From: Acidobacteriota bacterium
GTDB taxonomy: Bacteria; Acidobacteriota; Blastocatellia; Pyrinomonadales; Pyrinomonadaceae
Reading direction: 5' to 3'
Length of the DNA stretch: 54,574 nucleotides
Assembly (NCBI GenBank): GCA_020199995.1
Contig: JAIVJM010000202.1
Span: 1 to 54,574, forward strand
Position numbers and translations under genes: made by a program. A model generated the notes under the pieces. The model was not told where the DNA came from and searched no databases. It saw nothing but the letters and a program-made list of their open reading frames with translations. Each line of letters starts with the position of its first letter. Position 1 is the first letter of the stretch. This document shows, piece by piece, positions 25,399 to 34,022 of the stretch.

Positions 25399-25461
25399 AT
25401 CGTCAATCGTGAAGAGCAGTTCCTTCGATTGACGATTCACGATTGACGATTCACGGCCTTT
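25389..25461. repeat. Heptad-word palindrome, GTGAATC/GTCAATC type
   Basis: Left arm 25389-25413 (AAAGCC, GTGAATC, GTCAATC, GTGAA); right arm about 25425-25460 (TCGATTGACGATTCACG, ATTGACGATTCACGG, CCTTT). The upstream gene's TGA (25396-25398) is the first word's TGA. GGAG and the next ATG follow the right arm. Confidence 0.86.
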
Positions 25462-25470
25462 GGAGTTTCT

Positions 25471-26163
25471 ATGAGTTTCCTAGACGGCATTTTCAAAGAC
25501 CCGTTTTACCAGCAGGGCGATCCGCGGCGGGCCGAGGAGTTCGGGGGCGGCGAGGTCATCGTGAGCCCGGACACGCGCCGCGCGAACCGCATCCCGCCCG
25601 GTCAGACGCGCACGCGCAAGTGGCCCGTGCTCGACGCGCACGGCACGCCGGACGTTGACCTTGCGACGTGGGAGTTCGAGGTCGGCGGGCTCGTCGAGAA
25701 ACCTTTGAAGTGGTCGCTCGACGAGTTCATGCAGTTGCCTTCGGTGCGCGTCTACGCTGACTTCCACTGCGTGACGCGCTGGTCGCGGCTCGACAACGTG
25801 TGGGGGGGCGTCCCGACGCGCGAGGTCGCGCGGCTCGCGGGCATCCTGCCGGAAGCGAAATTCGTCAGCGCCTCGGCCCACGACTACGGCTGGACGACCA
25901 ACCTGCCCGTCGAATACTTCCTCGCCGAAGACTCGCTCTTCGCGTGGTCGAACGACGGGCAGCCGATCCCGCCGGAGCACGGCGGCCCCGTGCGCCTCGT
26001 CGTTCCGCAGCTCTACGCATGGAAGTCGGCGAAGTGGGTCAAGGGCGTGCGGTTCCTCGCCGAAGACGAGGCGGGCTTCTGGGAGGAGGGCGGCTATCAC
26101 ATGCGCGGCAACCCGTGGGAGGGCGGCGACGGCGAGCGCTTCCGCTGGCAGGGGGAGGAATAG
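25471..26163 (+). CDS. Sulfite-oxidase-like molybdopterin oxidoreductase
   Basis: A 230-residue protein of the sulfite-oxidase catalytic-domain family (YuiH/YedY-like). Cys in FHCVTRWSRLDNVWGG is the predicted molybdenum ligand; the RWSxxDxxWxG block is the cofactor-binding signature. Other conserved parts are LxEFMQLPS, ASAHDYGWTTNLPVEYF, HGGPVRLVVPQLYAWKS and WVKGVRFL. It has no Tat or Sec signal, unlike YedY (MsrP), so it is probably cytoplasmic with an unknown substrate. The SD GGAG is six bases from the ATG, right after a palindromic element. The stop TAG is at the edge of another. Confidence 0.92.
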   Translation: MSFLDGIFKDPFYQQGDPRRAEEFGGGEVIVSPDTRRANRIPPGQTRTRKWPVLDAHGTPDVDLATWEFEVGGLVEKPLKWSLDEFMQLPSVRVYADFHCVTRWSRLDNVWGGVPTREVARLAGILPEAKFVSASAHDYGWTTNLPVEYFLAEDSLFAWSNDGQPIPPEHGGPVRLVVPQLYAWKSAKWVKGVRFLAEDEAGFWEEGGYHMRGNPWEGGDGERFRWQGEE

Positions 26164-26236
26164 AGAAGAGGCTGGACGCTGGAGGCTGGTTGAGAACGAG
26201 GCTCCATCCTCTTCTGACAAGTCCCCCAGCCTCTAA
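26162..26236. repeat. Heptad-word palindrome, GGCTGGA type, imperfect
   Basis: Left arm 26162-26190 (AGAGAAGAGGCTGG, ACGCTGGAGGCTGGT); right arm about 26218-26236 (AAGTCCCCCAGCCTCT). It starts at the stop of the sulfite-oxidase-like gene. The arms are unequal and the loop is longer than usual, so this looks like a decaying copy. Confidence 0.65.
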
Positions 26237-26240
26237 AAAT

Positions 26241-26281
26241 AAAGGGAACGGCACTTCTCGCTTGAAGCAGCCGTTCCCTTT
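26241..26281. terminator. Perfect 12-bp hairpin, terminator-like on both strands
   Basis: AAAGGGAACGGC (26241-26252) and GCCGTTCCCTTT (26270-26281) pair perfectly around a 17-base loop. The flanking A and T runs fit a bidirectional terminator. It lies about 80 bases after the sulfite-oxidase-like gene stop. Confidence 0.7.
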
Positions 26282-26535
26282 CCCCTTGAATGTTACTTTT
26301 TCAGTAACGGGCGCATTATGGATACCCGTTGCACGGCAAGTCGGTACGGATCCGGACAAAAAATGTGACGGAAACATTCCTTTTTTCTCGCGAGAAGTAT
26401 GCGCGCGACGGGCGGTGGTATACTCGCCGCCACTCCCTTCAACCCAGTAGAGAACTTTGAGGCGCGCGAAACATTTTCGCGCCACAGGCGTGGCAACATC
26501 CGACCGGAAGGGATGACTAGTCAGACGGAATAATC
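26282..26535. other. Leader region before the Nudix-MBL gene
   Basis: About 250 non-coding bases, AT-richer than the genes. It holds two further perfect inverted repeats: GTTACT/AGTAAC (26292-26308) and GCGCGAAA/TTTCGCGC (26464-26482). A promoter for the following gene is expected here, but no -35/-10 pair could be chosen with confidence. No RNA family was recognised. Confidence 0.4.
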
Positions 26536-28131
26536 GTGAGCGAAACCACGACCCCACAGACGACAGAGCCGGCGCGCGCGCGCGCGTCCGACGCACACGT
26601 CGCGGCTTCGGCGGCGGCGGCGGCGGTGCCGAAAGACGCCGCCGCCGTCATCCTCCTGCGCGGCGGTGACGACGCCGGAACGGACGACCCCTCGGTCTTC
26701 TGGGCGCGGCGGGGCGCGCGGATGTCGTTCCTGCCCGGCTTTCACGCCTTCCCCGGCGGGCAGCGCGAGGCGTCGGACGCCGATGTGCCGGTCGAGCACT
26801 CTGGCGAAGCCGAACTCTCGACGATGATCGCCTGCGCGGCGCGCGAGCTGTTCGAGGAGACGGGCGTGCTCGCGGCGCGCGGCGCGGAGACCCTCACGAA
26901 GGGGCAGCGCGCCTCTCTCCTCGATGACCTCACCTCCGAACGGATGTCTTTCCCCGAACTGCTCAGGCATTACGGCCTGCGCCTCGACGCGCGCGACTTC
27001 CGCTTCTGCGGGCGCTGGGTCACGCCGCCCTTCAGCCCGCGCCGCTTCGACACGCTCTTCTTCCTCGTCAACTGCCCCCCGAAGCAGGAGCCGCGCGTGC
27101 TTACCGCAGAGTTCGACGAGGGCGCATGGACAAGCGCGCGCCAAGGGTACGAGCGTTGGCGGCGCGCGGAAGTCCTCGGCGTGCCGCCGGTCATCCACGC
27201 CCTGCGCACCCTCGCCGGTGGGTTGACCGAAGACCTCATCGAGCGTTTCCTCTCAGTGCCGCAGGCGCACCGCGAGCCCGTGCGCCGCATCGAGTTTGTG
27301 CCCGGCTTCGTCTGCTTCCCCGTGCGGACACCGACGAAGCCGCCCGCGACGACGACCAACTGCTACCTCGTCGGCGGGCGCGAGTTCGTCGTCATTGACC
27401 CCGGCTCGCCCTACGAAGACGAGCAGGCGGCGCTCAACCTCTGTGTGGACGAGATGATCGGCGAGGGCCGAACTTTGCGCGAGATCATCCTCACGCACCT
27501 GCACCCGGATCACGTCGGGGGCGCAAGCGCGCTCATGGAACACCTCGGCGGGCGCGTACCCGTCGCCGCGCACCGCCTGACCGCCGAACCGCTCGCGGGC
27601 TCAGTCCGCGTTGACCGTTTCATCGAGGAGGGGGAGACGATTGAGCTGGACGGAGAGCCGCCTCTCTCCCTGCGCGCGATGCACACACCGGGGCACACGC
27701 GCGGGCATCTCTCCTTCTACGAAGAGCGCACGGGCGCGCTCCTCACGGGCGACAACATCGTCGGTATCGGCTCAGTCCTGATAGACCCGCCCGAGGGCGA
27801 CATGCGCGACTATCTGGCGACGCTCGGACGCTACCGTGAACTGCCGCGCCTGAAGGTTCTGCTCGGCGGCCACGGCCCGGCGGTCGGGAGCCCGCGCGAG
27901 AAGATCGCCGAGTACATCGCGCACCGTCTGGAGCGCGAGCGGAACATCCTCGCGGCGGTGCGCGGGGGCGCGGGCGACGCCGTGGAAATCGTCGCGCGCG
28001 TCTACACGGACGTGCCCGCTCAGATGCACGCGCTGGCCGCGCGCGCCGTGATGGCGCACCTCGAAAAGTTGGAGGCGGACGGGCTCGTCAAACGCGCGGA
28101 GGGCGGCAGGGTGTCCGCCGCCGGCGCGTGA
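26536..28131 (+). CDS. Nudix hydrolase - MBL-fold (LACTB2-like) fusion
   Basis: A 531-residue two-enzyme fusion. Residues ~30-230 form a Nudix domain of the NUDT19/CoA-diphosphatase kind: LPGFHAFPGGQREASD, then the box AARELFEETGVL with intact REx2EE. Residues ~250-450 are an MBL domain: the metal motif THLHPDHVGG, the further ligand His in HTPGHTRGH, Asp in LLTGDNIVG, and the His in LLGGHGPAVG. The last ~75 residues are a winged-helix-like tail as in LACTB2/CPSF-type MBLs (LAARAVMAHLEKLEADGLV). It starts with a GTG after GACGGA. The N-terminus (~1-30) is Ala/Thr-rich and may be disordered. The next gene overlaps its stop by four bases (GTGA). Substrates are not known; a joint role in CoA-ester or nucleotide clean-up is inference. 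Confidence 0.88.
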   Translation: MSETTTPQTTEPARARASDAHVAASAAAAAVPKDAAAVILLRGGDDAGTDDPSVFWARRGARMSFLPGFHAFPGGQREASDADVPVEHSGEAELSTMIACAARELFEETGVLAARGAETLTKGQRASLLDDLTSERMSFPELLRHYGLRLDARDFRFCGRWVTPPFSPRRFDTLFFLVNCPPKQEPRVLTAEFDEGAWTSARQGYERWRRAEVLGVPPVIHALRTLAGGLTEDLIERFLSVPQAHREPVRRIEFVPGFVCFPVRTPTKPPATTTNCYLVGGREFVVIDPGSPYEDEQAALNLCVDEMIGEGRTLREIILTHLHPDHVGGASALMEHLGGRVPVAAHRLTAEPLAGSVRVDRFIEEGETIELDGEPPLSLRAMHTPGHTRGHLSFYEERTGALLTGDNIVGIGSVLIDPPEGDMRDYLATLGRYRELPRLKVLLGGHGPAVGSPREKIAEYIAHRLERERNILAAVRGGAGDAVEIVARVYTDVPAQMHALAARAVMAHLEKLEADGLVKRAEGGRVSAAGA

Positions 28132-29657
28132 ACGGTATCATCGGTCTGACAATGTCTGCACGGTGGTTCGATAACGTCAGAAGTCAAGACTCGGCAACTG
28201 CAATGAAACATAAGGACGGCTCTTCGAAGAAGGACGGAAAGATGCCGGTCGAAGCGGCGACCGCGGGAGACGGCGGCGCGGCCTCGGCGAATACGACTGC
28301 CGGCGAATGGGTGAGCGCGGACCGCGACGCCGAGCTTCGGCGGATGGAGATAATGCTGCTGGAGCGCGAGCGCCTCGCGGCCCTCGGCGCGGACGTCGCC
28401 ACGGCGCTCGCACAGAGCGGCACGCTGCCGGAGGCTTTGCACCGCAGCGCCGTAGCTCTGGTCGAACATCTCGACGCAGCCTTCGCGCGCCTCTGGACGC
28501 TCGACGAGGCCGGAGCGATGCTGGAGCTACAGGCCAGCGCGGGACTCTACACGCATCTCGACGGGCCGCACTCGCGCGTGCCCGTCGGCAAGTTCAAAAT
28601 CGGACTCATCGCCGAGGAGCGAAGCCCTCACCTGACCAACGACGTCCTCAACGACCCGCGCGTGGGCGACAAGGAGTGGGCCGCGCGCGAGGGAATGGTC
28701 GCCTTCGCCGGCTACCCTCTGATTCTCAAAGAGCGTCTCGTCGGGGTGATGGCGATCTTCTCGCGTCACCCGCTGACCGAAGTCACCTTGCAGGCGATGG
28801 CGTCGGTGGCGAACGGGATCGCGGTCGGCATCGAGCGCAGGCAGGCCGAGGCGGAGTTGCGCGCCAGCGAACAGCGTTACCGCGCGCTCACGGACGCCAT
28901 GCCGCAGCTCGTCTGGGCGACGGACGAGCGCGGCGCGCACTTCTATTATAATCGCCGCTGGTACGAGTACACGGGGCTTAGCGAGCAGGAGTCGCTCGGC
29001 TTCGGGTTCACCAACGCGCTGCACCCGGATGACAAGGAGCGCACGCTCGCCGCGTGGGAGCGCGCGTGGCGCGCGGGCGAAGGCTACGAGATCGAGTACC
29101 GCTTCTACTCGCGCCCGCAGGAACAGTACCGCTGGTTCCTCGCGCGCGCGGTGCCGGTGCGCGACGAACGGGGCCTCGTCACGCAGTGGGTCGGAACGTG
29201 CACGGACATCGAGGAGCAGAAGCAGATGGGGGCGCAACTGGCTCGCCTCAACGAGGAGCGCGAGCGGATGTTCGAGGAGGTCTCGACGCCGGTCGTGCCC
29301 ATCCTCGAAGGCGTGCTGGTGCTCCCGCTCATCGGCTCGCTCGACACGGTGCGGATGGAGCGGGCGACGAAGGCCGCGCTCGACGAGGTGAGGCACACGT
29401 GCGCGCGCGTCTGCATCATCGACATCACGGGCGCGCGCATCATGGACACGCGCGCCGTCGCCAACCTGAGCAATCTGATGCGCGCGCTCAAGCTGGTCGG
29501 CGCCGAAGGCATCGTCACCGGCGTCGGCGTGCACGCCGCGCAGACTCTGGTCGGCCTCGGCCTCGACCTCCAAGGCATGCGCACGCACCGCACGCTCGCG
29601 CAGGCGCTCGCGGCCCTGATTAAGAACGGCCACCCGGTCGGTCGAGAGAGAGGCTAG
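28128..29657 (+). CDS. GAF-PAS-STAS regulator, RsbR-like
   Basis: A signalling protein of up to 509 residues without kinase or phosphatase domain. GAF at about 85-245 (LPEALHRSAVALVEHLDAAF, FKIGLIAEERSPHLTND), PAS/PAC at about 250-375 (YRALTDAMPQLVWATD, HPDDKERTLAAWE, YRFYSRPQEQYRWFLARA), and STAS at about 392-500 (PVVPILEGVLVLPLIGSLD, DITGARIMDTRAVANL). The STAS domain has the DITG...DT pattern whose Ser/Thr positions are phosphorylated in stressosome RsbR proteins. The start is uncertain: the GTG at 28128 overlaps the upstream stop; ATGs at 28152 and 28203 are alternatives. The stop TAG is in a palindromic element. Partner RsbS/RsbT genes are not in the window. Confidence 0.85.
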   Translation: MNGIIGLTMSARWFDNVRSQDSATAMKHKDGSSKKDGKMPVEAATAGDGGAASANTTAGEWVSADRDAELRRMEIMLLERERLAALGADVATALAQSGTLPEALHRSAVALVEHLDAAFARLWTLDEAGAMLELQASAGLYTHLDGPHSRVPVGKFKIGLIAEERSPHLTNDVLNDPRVGDKEWAAREGMVAFAGYPLILKERLVGVMAIFSRHPLTEVTLQAMASVANGIAVGIERRQAEAELRASEQRYRALTDAMPQLVWATDERGAHFYYNRRWYEYTGLSEQESLGFGFTNALHPDDKERTLAAWERAWRAGEGYEIEYRFYSRPQEQYRWFLARAVPVRDERGLVTQWVGTCTDIEEQKQMGAQLARLNEERERMFEEVSTPVVPILEGVLVLPLIGSLDTVRMERATKAALDEVRHTCARVCIIDITGARIMDTRAVANLSNLMRALKLVGAEGIVTGVGVHAAQTLVGLGLDLQGMRTHRTLAQALAALIKNGHPVGRERG

Positions 29658-29712
29658 AGGCTGGAGGCTGGTTCTAAGCAAGTCTCCAGCCTCTAGCCTC
29701 CAGCCTCTCCCC
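29645..29712. repeat. Heptad-word palindrome, GGCTAGA/GGCTGGA type
   Basis: Left arm 29645-29672 (GAGAGAGGCTAGAGGCTGGA, then GGCTGG); right arm 29683-29712 (CTCCAGCCTCTAGCCTCC, AGCCTCTCCCC). The TAG of the upstream gene (29655-29657) is the TAG of the first word. Confidence 0.86.
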
Positions 29713-29751
29713 GGTCAAAAATCTAAAACATAAAATAAGGTTTTTCGGACG

Positions 29752-31221
29752 ATGGCATTACCCAAAACACTCGGCGAACTCAAACGACAGGGCTACCGCG
29801 TGCGCCCGGTCAAGGACGAGCTGCGCGCCAACCTGCTCTCGAAGCTGCGCTCGGGCGAGCGACTCTTCCCCGGCATCGTCGGCTACGACGAGACGGTCAT
29901 CCCGCAACTCTCGAACGCCGTGCTGGCGCGCCACAGCATCATCCTGCTCGGACTGCGCGGGCAGGCCAAGAGCCGCATCATCCGCCAACTCGTCGGCCTC
30001 CTCGACCCGGAGATTCCAGTCATTGCGGGCTCCGAAGTCAACGACAACCCGTTTCAGCCCATCAGCGCCCACGGGCGGCACACGGTCGAACTCCACGGCG
30101 ACGAGACGGAGATTGCCTGGGTCGAGCGCGACTCGCGCTTCGTCGAAAAACTCGCCACGCCCGACGTCACCGTCGCCGACATCATCGGCGACGTGGACCC
30201 CATCAAGGCCGCGCGCGGCGGACACCTCCTCTCCGACGAGCTGACGATTCACTACGGCCTTTTGCCACGCGCCAACCGCGGCATCTTCGCCATCAACGAG
30301 CTGCCCGACCTTGCGGGCAAGATTCAGGTCGGCCTCTTCAACATCATGCAGGAGGGCGACGTGCAGATTAAGGGCTACCCCGTGCGCCTGCCCCTCGACG
30401 TGATGCTCGTCTTCTCGGCCAACCCCGAAGACTACACCGCGCGCGGCAAGATCATCACGCCCCTCAAAGACCGCATCGGCTCGGAGGTCTCGACGCACTA
30501 TCCTTCGGAACTGCAACTCGGCGTCGAGATTACGAAGCAGGAGGCGTGGACTGAGCGCGAGGGCGTCGAAGGCACTTTGCGTCTCCCCGACTTTATCCGC
30601 GAGACTATCGAGCAGATCGCCTTCGAGGCGCGCGACGACCAGCGCATTGACAAACGCTCCGGCGTCTCGCAGCGGATGCCGATCACGGTCACCGAGTCAA
30701 TGGTCTCGAATGCGGAGCGCCGGGCGCTCCTCACGGGCGAGGAAGAAATCGTCCCGCGCATCTCGGACATCTACGCCGCCGCGCCCTCGATGACCGGCAA
30801 GATGGAACTCGAATACGAGGGCGAGCAGGTGGGGGCCGGGAAGATCGCACGCGACCTTATCAAGCGCGCGGCGGGCGAGGTCTTTGAGGGCTACTTTGTC
30901 GGGATAGACTTCGCGCGCCCCATCGGGTGGTTCAACGAGGGCAACACGCTGCGGCTCGCCGACACGGCCTCCGCCGAGGAGTGCGCGGGGCTCCTCGACG
31001 CCGTGCCCGACCTTATCGAGACTGTGCTTGTCCCCTTCACCTTCGAGCGTTCCGACTCGGCGCTCGTCGTCTCGGCCTGCGAGTTCGCCCTCGAAGGGCT
31101 CTACGCGCAGAACAAGATCAGCCGCAACGAAGAGGGCGGCTACATCGCCGTCACCAAAGCACGCAAAGATAGACGAGGGATGATTTATGATGACCTGACG
31201 GAGACGGGACGATACAGCTAA
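29752..31221 (+). CDS. ChlI/MoxR-like AAA+ ATPase
   Basis: A 489-residue AAA+ protein of the magnesium-chelatase subunit I / MoxR-like group, probably working with the VWA protein at 32670. The P-loop is GLRGQAKS (about 65-72), the variant with Ala before Lys known from this branch. Walker B is unusual, with FAINELPDL in place of the hydrophobic-DE form. Sensor/arginine parts are VFSANPEDYTARGKI and PLKDRIG, typical of the ChlI/BchI clade. There are no membrane segments. The gene ends TAATG: its stop overlaps the start of the AT-rich DUF6883 gene by one base. MoxR/ChlI-VWA pairs commonly act as a chaperone-like insertion machine; the client here is unknown. Confidence 0.9.
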   Translation: MALPKTLGELKRQGYRVRPVKDELRANLLSKLRSGERLFPGIVGYDETVIPQLSNAVLARHSIILLGLRGQAKSRIIRQLVGLLDPEIPVIAGSEVNDNPFQPISAHGRHTVELHGDETEIAWVERDSRFVEKLATPDVTVADIIGDVDPIKAARGGHLLSDELTIHYGLLPRANRGIFAINELPDLAGKIQVGLFNIMQEGDVQIKGYPVRLPLDVMLVFSANPEDYTARGKIITPLKDRIGSEVSTHYPSELQLGVEITKQEAWTEREGVEGTLRLPDFIRETIEQIAFEARDDQRIDKRSGVSQRMPITVTESMVSNAERRALLTGEEEIVPRISDIYAAAPSMTGKMELEYEGEQVGAGKIARDLIKRAAGEVFEGYFVGIDFARPIGWFNEGNTLRLADTASAEECAGLLDAVPDLIETVLVPFTFERSDSALVVSACEFALEGLYAQNKISRNEEGGYIAVTKARKDRRGMIYDDLTETGRYS

Positions 31222-31598
31222 TGGGAGACGGGAGCAGGGGCATACATCCAAAGGCTTTGCCCAACTACCAGAAAGCAGTTATTCCGCGTAGCAAGCTTGA
31301 AGAGTATGCCCTTAATCCTGCTCACAAAGATGGACGACACAAAGCACGTCTTTTTAAAAGCATACTTGGGTTTGAAAAAGCGGATTGGCAGAAGCTGGAA
31401 AAAATCATACTGGATGAATTACCCTGTTATGAGGCCGTGTTTAGTAGGAAAGATAAGTGGGGTGAATTTTATTCCGTCTCATTACAGATAATCGGTCTTA
31501 ACGGGAACACTGCCATTGTGCAAACTATCTGGGTAATTGAACCCGGAACAAACTACCCCAGTTTCGTCACACCGAGAGCAATAAAGGAAATGAGGTGA
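31221..31598 (+). CDS. DUF6883-like small protein in an AT-rich insert
   Basis: A 125-residue protein with the DUF6883 pattern KLEEYALNPAHKDGRHKARL, then FKSILGF, which closely matches this domain of unknown function. DUF6883 is often found next to DUF4926 proteins, as here, and in polymorphic-toxin contexts. The DNA is visibly AT-richer than the genes on either side, with codons such as AAA, AAT and TTA that neighbours avoid. The start overlaps the ATPase stop (TAATG). The stop is three bases before the next ATG, with GAGGTGAG between. This is consistent with acquisition of a two-gene unit inside an older operon. Toxin activity is possible but not shown by sequence. Confidence 0.72.
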   Translation: MGDGSRGIHPKALPNYQKAVIPRSKLEEYALNPAHKDGRHKARLFKSILGFEKADWQKLEKIILDELPCYEAVFSRKDKWGEFYSVSLQIIGLNGNTAIVQTIWVIEPGTNYPSFVTPRAIKEMR

Positions 31599-31601
31599 GC
31601 C

Positions 31602-32657
31602 ATGATTGAGACTAAAAAAGCTCACGAATTAGACATCGTAGAACTGACCGAAGATTTGCCGGAATTCGGGCTTCGCCGAGGCGAGCGGGGCACTGTTGTC
31701 GAAGCCTTCGACAGCCCCGAAGAAGCTTATATGCTCGAATTCGTTGATGAATCGGGCTCGCCATCCAGGCTGGCATATGGTGTAAAGCCTGATCAAATCG
31801 AAAACATTGATGTGCTTGCTAAAGATTTTTTTAAGAGAGGCTTTGAGGCGTTAAACGAGTTGGATTTTGTCGAAGCATTGCGTAACTTCAGAAAAGCAGT
31901 CAACCTCATACCTAGTTATGTTGGAGCACTACACAATTCTCTCGCTCAATCTCTCGGACCTACCGAAGACTGGGGCAAGTTCAGTTTTGCAATGCAACTC
32001 GTTAGATTGATAGACCCAAATTATGAAATTGCGCGAGATAATCTGGCTATTGCTTACCTAAATTGGGGTGTACAAGAAGCTAAAAATGGAAAGTACGATG
32101 AATCGCTTCATTGTTTCCACGCGGCCCTCGCGGTAAAAGCATCGCAAGACATTATTAGTCTTGTCAGAGAAAACATTGCTGCAAGTTACAGCGCGTTAGG
32201 GGTGCAAGCCTTCCGTAATGGTGATATGGAACGGACCTTATTTCTTTTTAGATCAGCCCACTTCGTAGCCTCTAATGAAATGACGAGACAAAATTTTGGG
32301 AAGGCCCATTTTCATTTTGCGAACTTCTGTTCAAATGCTGGGGACCTGTCTAGGGCCATTGACAGTTATCAGCGTGCTGAAGATTCAGGATTAATACTGC
32401 CAGAAGTTTTAAATAATCACGCTTGTGCTCTAGCTGAGAGTAGGCAGTTTGCAGGTGCGATAACGATTTTGGAAACCGCGCAGACCTTGGCTCCCGAAGA
32501 TAATGTAATAAAGTCCAATTTGTCCAAATTACTTGAAATCATTCAAGTCTCGGCACCAAACTTCGAACCTGTTGCGGGAGACTTTATTACCGAAGATATT
32601 GAGATTGACTTCCTTAAACCCCCGATGAATACCGTTGCCCTCCGCGTGTCAGCCTAA
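31602..32657 (+). CDS. DUF4926 - TPR protein in an AT-rich insert
   Basis: A 351-residue protein. Residues ~5-70 are a DUF4926 domain (LDIVELTEDLPEFGLRRGER, GTVVEAF, AYMLEFVDESG). After a short linker, TPR-type helical repeats fill ~75-310 (AKDFFKRGFEALNELDFVEA, NLAIAYLNWGVQEAKNGKYD, LNNHACALAESRQFAGA). It is AT-rich like its upstream partner, and the two are tightly coupled. DUF4926 proteins are usually ~70-100 residues and stand alone, so fusion to TPRs is unusual. By position it could be an antidote or adaptor for the DUF6883 protein; this is inference. The VWA gene begins 12 bases after its stop. Confidence 0.78.
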   Translation: MIETKKAHELDIVELTEDLPEFGLRRGERGTVVEAFDSPEEAYMLEFVDESGSPSRLAYGVKPDQIENIDVLAKDFFKRGFEALNELDFVEALRNFRKAVNLIPSYVGALHNSLAQSLGPTEDWGKFSFAMQLVRLIDPNYEIARDNLAIAYLNWGVQEAKNGKYDESLHCFHAALAVKASQDIISLVRENIAASYSALGVQAFRNGDMERTLFLFRSAHFVASNEMTRQNFGKAHFHFANFCSNAGDLSRAIDSYQRAEDSGLILPEVLNNHACALAESRQFAGAITILETAQTLAPEDNVIKSNLSKLLEIIQVSAPNFEPVAGDFITEDIEIDFLKPPMNTVALRVSA

Positions 32658-32669
32658 CCCATATTCAAA

Positions 32670-34022
32670 ATGAAGTTCATCCGCTATTCAAAATTCAAGG
32701 GCTTCGACGTCTCGGGCCTAAGCCTCGGCGATTTGATGGAGTTGCTTCAGGACTCGCTGTTGCAATCGGGCTATGACGACGATTACTACTGGACGCGGCA
32801 GAGGCAGGAGCCGGACTCTTCGCTGGACGCGCTCAGGCAGGCGCTCCTGCAAGCTTTGTTGGAGATGGGCGAGCTGCACGCGCGTGATGTCGAGGAGATG
32901 CTGGCGGAGAACAAGGGGCAATTCAAGGGCTCGCAGCTCGAAGAGTTGCTGAACCAGTTGATCGAGAGGCTGGTGGAGGAAGGGTACCTGAAGCTGAGCG
33001 AGGAGCCCGCTAACGAGCGCGACCGCCGCCGCAGGCAGAGAGGCGTGGGGCCGGGGGAGGAGGGCGAGCCGAACCCGCGCGACGTGAAGTTCGAGGTGAC
33101 GGAGAAGGGTCTGGACTTCCTCGGCTACAAGACTCTGAGGAACCTTCTGGGGAGCATGGGCAAAGCTTCGGTGGGGCGGCACGACACGCCGCACCTCTCG
33201 ACGGGCGTCGAGGCGTCGCAAGGCCCGAAGCCCTACGAGTTCGGCGACACCATCAACCTCGACGTCAACACGACGCTCATGTCAGCCATCAAGCGCGAGG
33301 GATTGGGCGTCCCGCTCAACCTCGAATACCGCGACCTCCACGTCCACCAGCAGGACTACCAGTCGTCGTGCGCCACGGTGGTGATGCTCGACTGCTCGCA
33401 CTCGATGATCCTCTACGGCGAAGACCGCTTCACGCCCGCCAAGAAGGTCGCGCTCGCGCTCGCGCATCTCATCCGCACGCAGTATCCGGGCGACTCTCTG
33501 AAGATCGTGCTCTTCCACGACGACGCCGAGGAGTTGCCCTTAGCGCGCCTCGCCACCACGCAGGTCGGCCCCTACCACACGAACACCGCCGAGGGGTTAA
33601 AGCTCGCGCGCCGCCTGCTTCAGGCGCAACGCAAAGAGATGAAGCAGATTGTGATGGTGACGGACGGCAAGCCGACGGCGTGCTTCCTCGAAGGCGCGCC
33701 GTCGCCCGCCGGACGCGGCGGCGGCGGCGGGCGTTCCGCCGCGCAAGGGTTCGGCGAGCTTCACGCAAGGAGGCGGCTCTACAAGAATTCGATGGGCAAC
33801 GACCCCGTCGTGATGGACGCGACCTTCCGCGAGGTGCAGGCGTGCCGCAAGGCGGGCATCATGATCAACACCTTCATGCTGGCGTCGGACTATTACCTCG
33901 TCGAGTTCGTCAAACAGATGTCGGCGATGACGAGCGGGAAGGCGTACTTCGCCACGCCCGGCAACCTCACGCAGTTCGTCCTCATAGATTTCCTCAAACG
34001 CAAGAAGAGCCGCGTCCGTTAA
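32670..34022 (+). CDS. VWA-domain protein, partner of the ChlI-like ATPase
   Basis: A 450-residue von Willebrand factor A protein. The N-terminal half is helical and Q/E/R-rich ([36 protein letters not shown]). The VWA fold starts at about residue 230 with the MIDAS motif DCSHS (DxSxS), then [10 protein letters not shown] and MVTDGKPTA, where the conserved Thr and Asp complete the metal site. A Gly/Arg-rich loop ([12 protein letters not shown]) sits between strands of the fold. It is the expected partner of the ATPase at 29752, with which homologues are normally adjacent; here two foreign genes intervene. No SD is visible before the ATG. Its TAA overlaps the TAA of the convergent rhodanese gene (TTAA, 34019-34022). 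Confidence 0.9.
   Translation: MKFIRYSKFKGFDVSGLSLGDLMELLQDSLLQSGYDDDYYWTRQRQEPDSSLDALRQALLQALLEMGELHARDVEEMLAENKGQFKGSQLEELLNQLIERLVEEGYLKLSEEPANERDRRRRQRGVGPGEEGEPNPRDVKFEVTEKGLDFLGYKTLRNLLGSMGKASVGRHDTPHLSTGVEASQGPKPYEFGDTINLDVNTTLMSAIKREGLGVPLNLEYRDLHVHQQDYQSSCATVVMLDCSHSMILYGEDRFTPAKKVALALAHLIRTQYPGDSLKIVLFHDDAEELPLARLATTQVGPYHTNTAEGLKLARRLLQAQRKEMKQIVMVTDGKPTACFLEGAPSPAGRGGGGGRSAAQGFGELHARRRLYKNSMGNDPVVMDATFREVQACRKAGIMINTFMLASDYYLVEFVKQMSAMTSGKAYFATPGNLTQFVLIDFLKRKKSRVR

Noticed and set aside
26282-26535. Riboswitch or small RNA in the leader of the Nudix-MBL gene
   Set aside because: Two short perfect hairpins are present, but no known riboswitch core or conserved loop could be recognised.
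32657-32710. Direct repeat ATTCAAAAT before and after the VWA start as a target-site duplication of the AT-rich insert
   Set aside because: Both copies are at the same end of the insert; no matching copy is found at the 31221 end, so it does not mark an insertion.
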